Shown piece after piece: positions 5,887-8,314 of a stretch of 8,314 nucleotides of DNA. The position numbers and the translations under genes were made by a program. The DNA comes from Bacillota bacterium. GTDB taxonomy: Bacteria; Bacillota; Clostridia; Oscillospirales; Oscillospiraceae. Location: the NCBI GenBank assembly GCA_029268085.1, contig JAJUHD010000114.1, positions 1 to 8,314 of the forward strand. Reading direction: 5' to 3'. Numbering within the stretch: the first letter of the stretch is position 1; each line of letters opens with the position of its first letter. Under the pieces are notes generated by a model, which was given only the letters and a program-made list of their open reading frames with translations, had not been told where the DNA came from and ran no database searches.

Positions 5887-6952
5887 GTTTGGGGACGCAC
5901 TGATCTTTAATGTCGGCGCGGTTGTTGCCGGTCTTGTTATCAGCGCCTGTATGCTGATTTTTATGAAAATAAATCCCGTTCAGGTCTGCGGGGAAGCGCT
6001 CAGAAAAATAATATCCGACGGCTATAATCTGGGAGAGGTTCTGGTCAAAGCAACGCCTCTCATATTCACCGCACTGGCATTTGCTTTTACCTATAAAGCA
6101 AATCTCTTTAACATCGGCGCGCAGGGACAGTTTTATGCCGGTTCCATTGTGGCTGTAACGCTATCGCTTCTGCTGGGCGATGTGCTGCCTCCGGTTCTTC
6201 TGATTTTGCTGGTGCTTATTGCATCCTTTGCCGCCGGCGGCCTTGTTGGCGCACTGATCGGTCTTGCCAAGGCCAAGTTCAACGCAAATGAATTTCTGGT
6301 CAGTATGATGTCTACATATGTGGTCTCGGCGATAATGGATTATCTTCTGAGGACTGTCCTTCGCGAAACAAAGGGGGAGTACCTGCAGACAGATCCGATT
6401 TCATCCAATGCTTATCTGGCAAACATCATTCCCGGCACCCGTGTACATGTCGGCTTTGTTATTGCTATCGCTGCGGCAATCGGCATCTGGGTCCTGCTTT
6501 ATAAAACTCCTCTCGGATTCCGCATCCGTTCCGTTGGCTGCAACTCCATTGCGGCTGAGCAGGCCGGTATCCGTTCAAAAACCATTTTTGTAACCGCCTT
6601 CCTCATAAGCGGCGGTCTTGCTGGTCTCGCGGGACTTACGGAGGTAAACGGCGTGCAGCATATGCTGCTTCAGGATTTTAACGGGTCTATCGGCTCCTTT
6701 GGCATCGGCATTGCGATTTTGGCCAACGGCAACCCCATCGGCGTAATTTTTGCGGCTCTGCTGTTCGGTTTTCTGAACGTAATGGGCACGACTATGGGCC
6801 GCCTGCCGGGGCTGAATATCCCGTCCAGTGTCATCGACCTTATAGAAGGCATTGTAATGATTTGTGTCATCGTTTCCTACTTCCTTAGGCGCTATGTACA
6901 GAACAGGCGGGAAAAGAAGCTACTTAAAAAGGAAGGTGAGCAGATATGCTGA
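5876..6952 (+). CDS. ABC importer permease 1, BPD_transp_2 family (NupP/YufP-like)
   Basis: This 358-residue integral membrane protein is one half of the substrate channel. Hydrophobic helices are visible at about 11-30, 58-72, 86-101, 104-131, 140-160, 190-208, 237-256, 271-299 and 318-337. The C-terminal tail is basic (RRYVQNRREKKLLKK). Family motifs are NIGAQGQF (79-86), NANEFLVSMM (136-145), KTPLGFRIRSVGCN (210-223) and GLAGLAGLTEVNG (247-259). The start overlaps the ATPase end by 11 bases and has its own GGAGGG (5862-5867) eight bases before the ATG, so translational coupling is likely. Members import nucleosides or related small molecules. It has the length usual for the first, longer permease of such pairs. 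No defect seen. Confidence 0.94.
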   Translation: MKNKFGDALIFNVGAVVAGLVISACMLIFMKINPVQVCGEALRKIISDGYNLGEVLVKATPLIFTALAFAFTYKANLFNIGAQGQFYAGSIVAVTLSLLLGDVLPPVLLILLVLIASFAAGGLVGALIGLAKAKFNANEFLVSMMSTYVVSAIMDYLLRTVLRETKGEYLQTDPISSNAYLANIIPGTRVHVGFVIAIAAAIGIWVLLYKTPLGFRIRSVGCNSIAAEQAGIRSKTIFVTAFLISGGLAGLAGLTEVNGVQHMLLQDFNGSIGSFGIGIAILANGNPIGVIFAALLFGFLNVMGTTMGRLPGLNIPSSVIDLIEGIVMICVIVSYFLRRYVQNRREKKLLKKEGEQIC

Positions 6953-7860
6953 ACATTTTATCTCGGGCAATAATGATGAGTACGCCTTTGATGCTGGGCG
7001 CTCTGGGTGAGGTTTATGCAGAGCGGACCGGCATGATGGTCACAGCCATTGAAGGTATTTTCCTTATGGGCGCCTGGGGCGGCTTTGTAGGAACATACAT
7101 GACCGGAAGCATTGCCGTCGGCATACTGCTGGCCATTTTCTGCGGTCTTGTGACTGCGGCCCTGTACGGTGTTGTTACAGTCTATATGCGGCAGCAGCAG
7201 ATCGTCACCGGTACTGCAATCAACATACTTGCCGCCGGCTTCTGCGCATATTTTCAAAGGGTATTGTTCGGAATTCCCACCACCCCGCTCAAGATCGGCA
7301 TACTCCCGAAGCTCCCTATTCCCCTGCTGTCGAAAATCCCGGTAATCGGCGAGATGCTGTTCGACCAAAATATTGTTACTTACCTTGTTTACATCTTGAT
7401 TCCAATATCCTATTTCGTGCTTTTCAAAACTTCCCTCGGCCTGACGCTGCGCTCGACAGGTGAAAATCCGGAAGCGGTCGATGTCGCCGGCATCAATGTC
7501 AACCGGGTACGTTTCCTGACGGTGCTCGCGGCCGGCGTTGTCGGCGGACTGGCGGGATCCTTCTATACTGTGGGCTATCTGGGAATGTTTACTTCAGGTA
7601 TCATAGGCGGGCGAGGATGGATCGCTTTTGCAATCTGCTTCCTCGGAAACTGGAACCCCAAGGGCGCGGTCATCGGCACTCTGGTATTTGGACTCGCAGA
7701 CGCAATAGCAGTTTACATCCAGTCCGTAGGCGGCGGTACGGTATTCCCCAATGAGCTGATAATCGCTCTGCCGTATATTCTGACAATCGTTTTGACCATA
7801 AGCCGCAAAAGCTTTAATGTCCCGGCCAAGCTTGGTGTTGCTTATTCCAAAGAGGATTAA
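6946..7860 (+). CDS. ABC importer permease 2, BPD_transp_2 family (NupQ/YufQ-like)
   Basis: This 304-residue integral membrane protein is the shorter partner permease. It opens with LSRAIMMSTPLMLGALGEVYAERTG and has EGIFLMGAWGG (36-46), the LGLTLRSTGENPEAVDVAGINV segment (164-185), AGVVGGLAG (196-204) and GGRGWIAFAICFLGNWNPKGA (221-241), all hallmarks of second permeases of BMP-type importers. Where relatives commonly read NxGxEG just before the second helix, this one reads MVTAIEG (31-37). The start overlaps the stop of permease 1 by seven bases (ATGCTGA), with GGAAGG at 6931-6936 as RBS, so the two subunits should be made in equal amounts. The protein ends in a short charged tail, and a hairpin follows 19 bases after the stop. 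Confidence 0.94.
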   Translation: MLNILSRAIMMSTPLMLGALGEVYAERTGMMVTAIEGIFLMGAWGGFVGTYMTGSIAVGILLAIFCGLVTAALYGVVTVYMRQQQIVTGTAINILAAGFCAYFQRVLFGIPTTPLKIGILPKLPIPLLSKIPVIGEMLFDQNIVTYLVYILIPISYFVLFKTSLGLTLRSTGENPEAVDVAGINVNRVRFLTVLAAGVVGGLAGSFYTVGYLGMFTSGIIGGRGWIAFAICFLGNWNPKGAVIGTLVFGLADAIAVYIQSVGGGTVFPNELIIALPYILTIVLTISRKSFNVPAKLGVAYSKED

Positions 7861-7879
7861 TTTTAAATTAAAAATCAAA

Positions 7880-7922
7880 AACACCCCAATTATCAGTAAT
7901 AATACTGTATAATTGGGGTGTT
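7880..7922 (-). terminator. Strong hairpin whose T-tract lies on the minus strand
   Basis: AACACCCCAATTAT (7880-7893) pairs perfectly with ATAATTGGGGTGTT (7909-7922). An inner CAGTA/TACTG (7894-7898/7903-7907) closes an ATAA loop, leaving only T7908 bulged. The + strand continues TTCAATTGG with no T-run, whereas the minus strand continues with TTTTTGATTTTTAATTT. It therefore has intrinsic-terminator form on the minus strand, although no minus-strand gene is in the window. On the + strand it could still mark the importer mRNA 3' end or cause partial termination before the hydrolase. Confidence 0.6.
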
Positions 7923-7955
7923 CAATTGGCATCAACAAATTTAAGGGAGGCATAT

Positions 7956-8314
7956 ATGACAAACCCTGTTGAACTCACAAAGTGTCTGGTAAGGATAAAA
8001 AGCTGCAATCCCGGAGAATACGAAGGAGAAATCGGCGACTTCGTATTTGCTCGCTTAAAAAACTGCGGTATCCCCGTGAGAAGGCAGCAGGTGTTTCCCG
8101 GACGCTCTAACATTATCTCGGAAATAAAAGGTAAAACCGGTCTCCCGCCGCTCGTTTTAATCTGCCATATGGATACCGTCGTTGTCGGGGACGGCTGGAC
8201 GGAGGCTCCTTTTGCCGCGGATGAAAAAAACGGCTGTATTTTCGGGCGCGGAGCTTGCGATATGAAATCAGGCCTCGCCTGCGCGCTTTCGGTGTTTGAG
8301 GAAATACAGGCGCG
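7956..8314 (+). CDS. M20-family metallohydrolase, ArgE/DapE/CPG2-like (3' partial)
   Basis: The first 119 codons of a cytoplasmic zinc-type hydrolase are visible before the window ends. The N-terminal helix ELTKCLVRIKSCNPGEYEGE is followed by the metal-binding motif LICHMDTVVVG with His71 and Asp73, then W81, APF (84-86), and GRGACDMKSGLACAL (97-111) with the bridging ligand Asp102. These are the first two metal-site blocks of M20 enzymes, which cleave amide bonds of N-acyl amino acids, dipeptides or carbamoyl compounds. The start is set by AAGGGAGG (7943-7950), five bases before the ATG. It lies 95 bases after the last permease, separated by a hairpin, and may be read through from the importer operon. 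The substrate cannot be inferred from this fragment. YgeY-type members of purine-degradation clusters are one possibility, not shown. Confidence 0.92.
   Translation, partial: MTNPVELTKCLVRIKSCNPGEYEGEIGDFVFARLKNCGIPVRRQQVFPGRSNIISEIKGKTGLPPLVLICHMDTVVVGDGWTEAPFAADEKNGCIFGRGACDMKSGLACALSVFEEIQA

Noticed and set aside
1..8314. Defence, phage, CRISPR or transposon system
   Set aside because: Both strands show only metabolism, transport and signalling genes; no spacer repeats, transposase, integrase or toxin-antitoxin features are present.

Overview
The window looks like chromosomal DNA of a Gram-positive anaerobe of the Clostridia/Oscillospirales type. This is an inference from strong GGAGG-type ribosome binding sites, moderate GC, a lipoprotein solute-binding protein (no separate outer membrane implied), a YesM/YesN-type two-component system and A/T-rich intergenic regions with intrinsic terminators. 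No species can be named from the sequence alone. All recognised genes are on the + strand, and no stretch longer than 300 bases lacks a gene.

Layout: (1) bases 2-160 are the last 52 codons of a carbamate kinase (arcC-like), closed by a terminator at 177-215. (2) After a 226-bp intergenic region come a membrane sensor histidine kinase (387-2147) and a compact CheY-AraC response regulator (2199-2942), closed by a strong terminator at 2956-2984. (3) A 227-bp regulatory region (2943-3169) holds four copies of a CGTAAAA box, a candidate promoter and a 9-bp inverted repeat. (4) Next is a four-gene BMP-family (PnrA/Nup-like) ABC importer: lipoprotein receptor (3170-4222), double-NBD ATPase (4351-5886) and two BPD_transp_2 permeases (5876-6952, 6946-7860). 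A 64-nt nested hairpin separates the receptor from the ATPase, while the last three genes overlap. (5) A 19-bp hairpin at 7880-7922 is followed by the start of an M20 (ArgE/DapE-like) metallohydrolase that runs off the window end.

How they work together (inference): the kinase senses an extracellular or periplasm-side small molecule through its large external domain and phosphorylates the regulator, which probably activates the importer promoter through the CGTAAAA boxes. The importer brings in a nucleoside, nucleobase or similar small N-containing compound, and the M20 hydrolase may process it or a downstream intermediate. Carbamate kinase next door is compatible with ureide/purine or arginine-type nitrogen catabolism, but it is separated by its own terminator, so that link is only suggestive. 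I see no phage, transposase, CRISPR, tRNA or rRNA. The most interesting material is regulatory: the box array, the hairpins, and the pairing of a YesMN-type system with a BMP-type importer.
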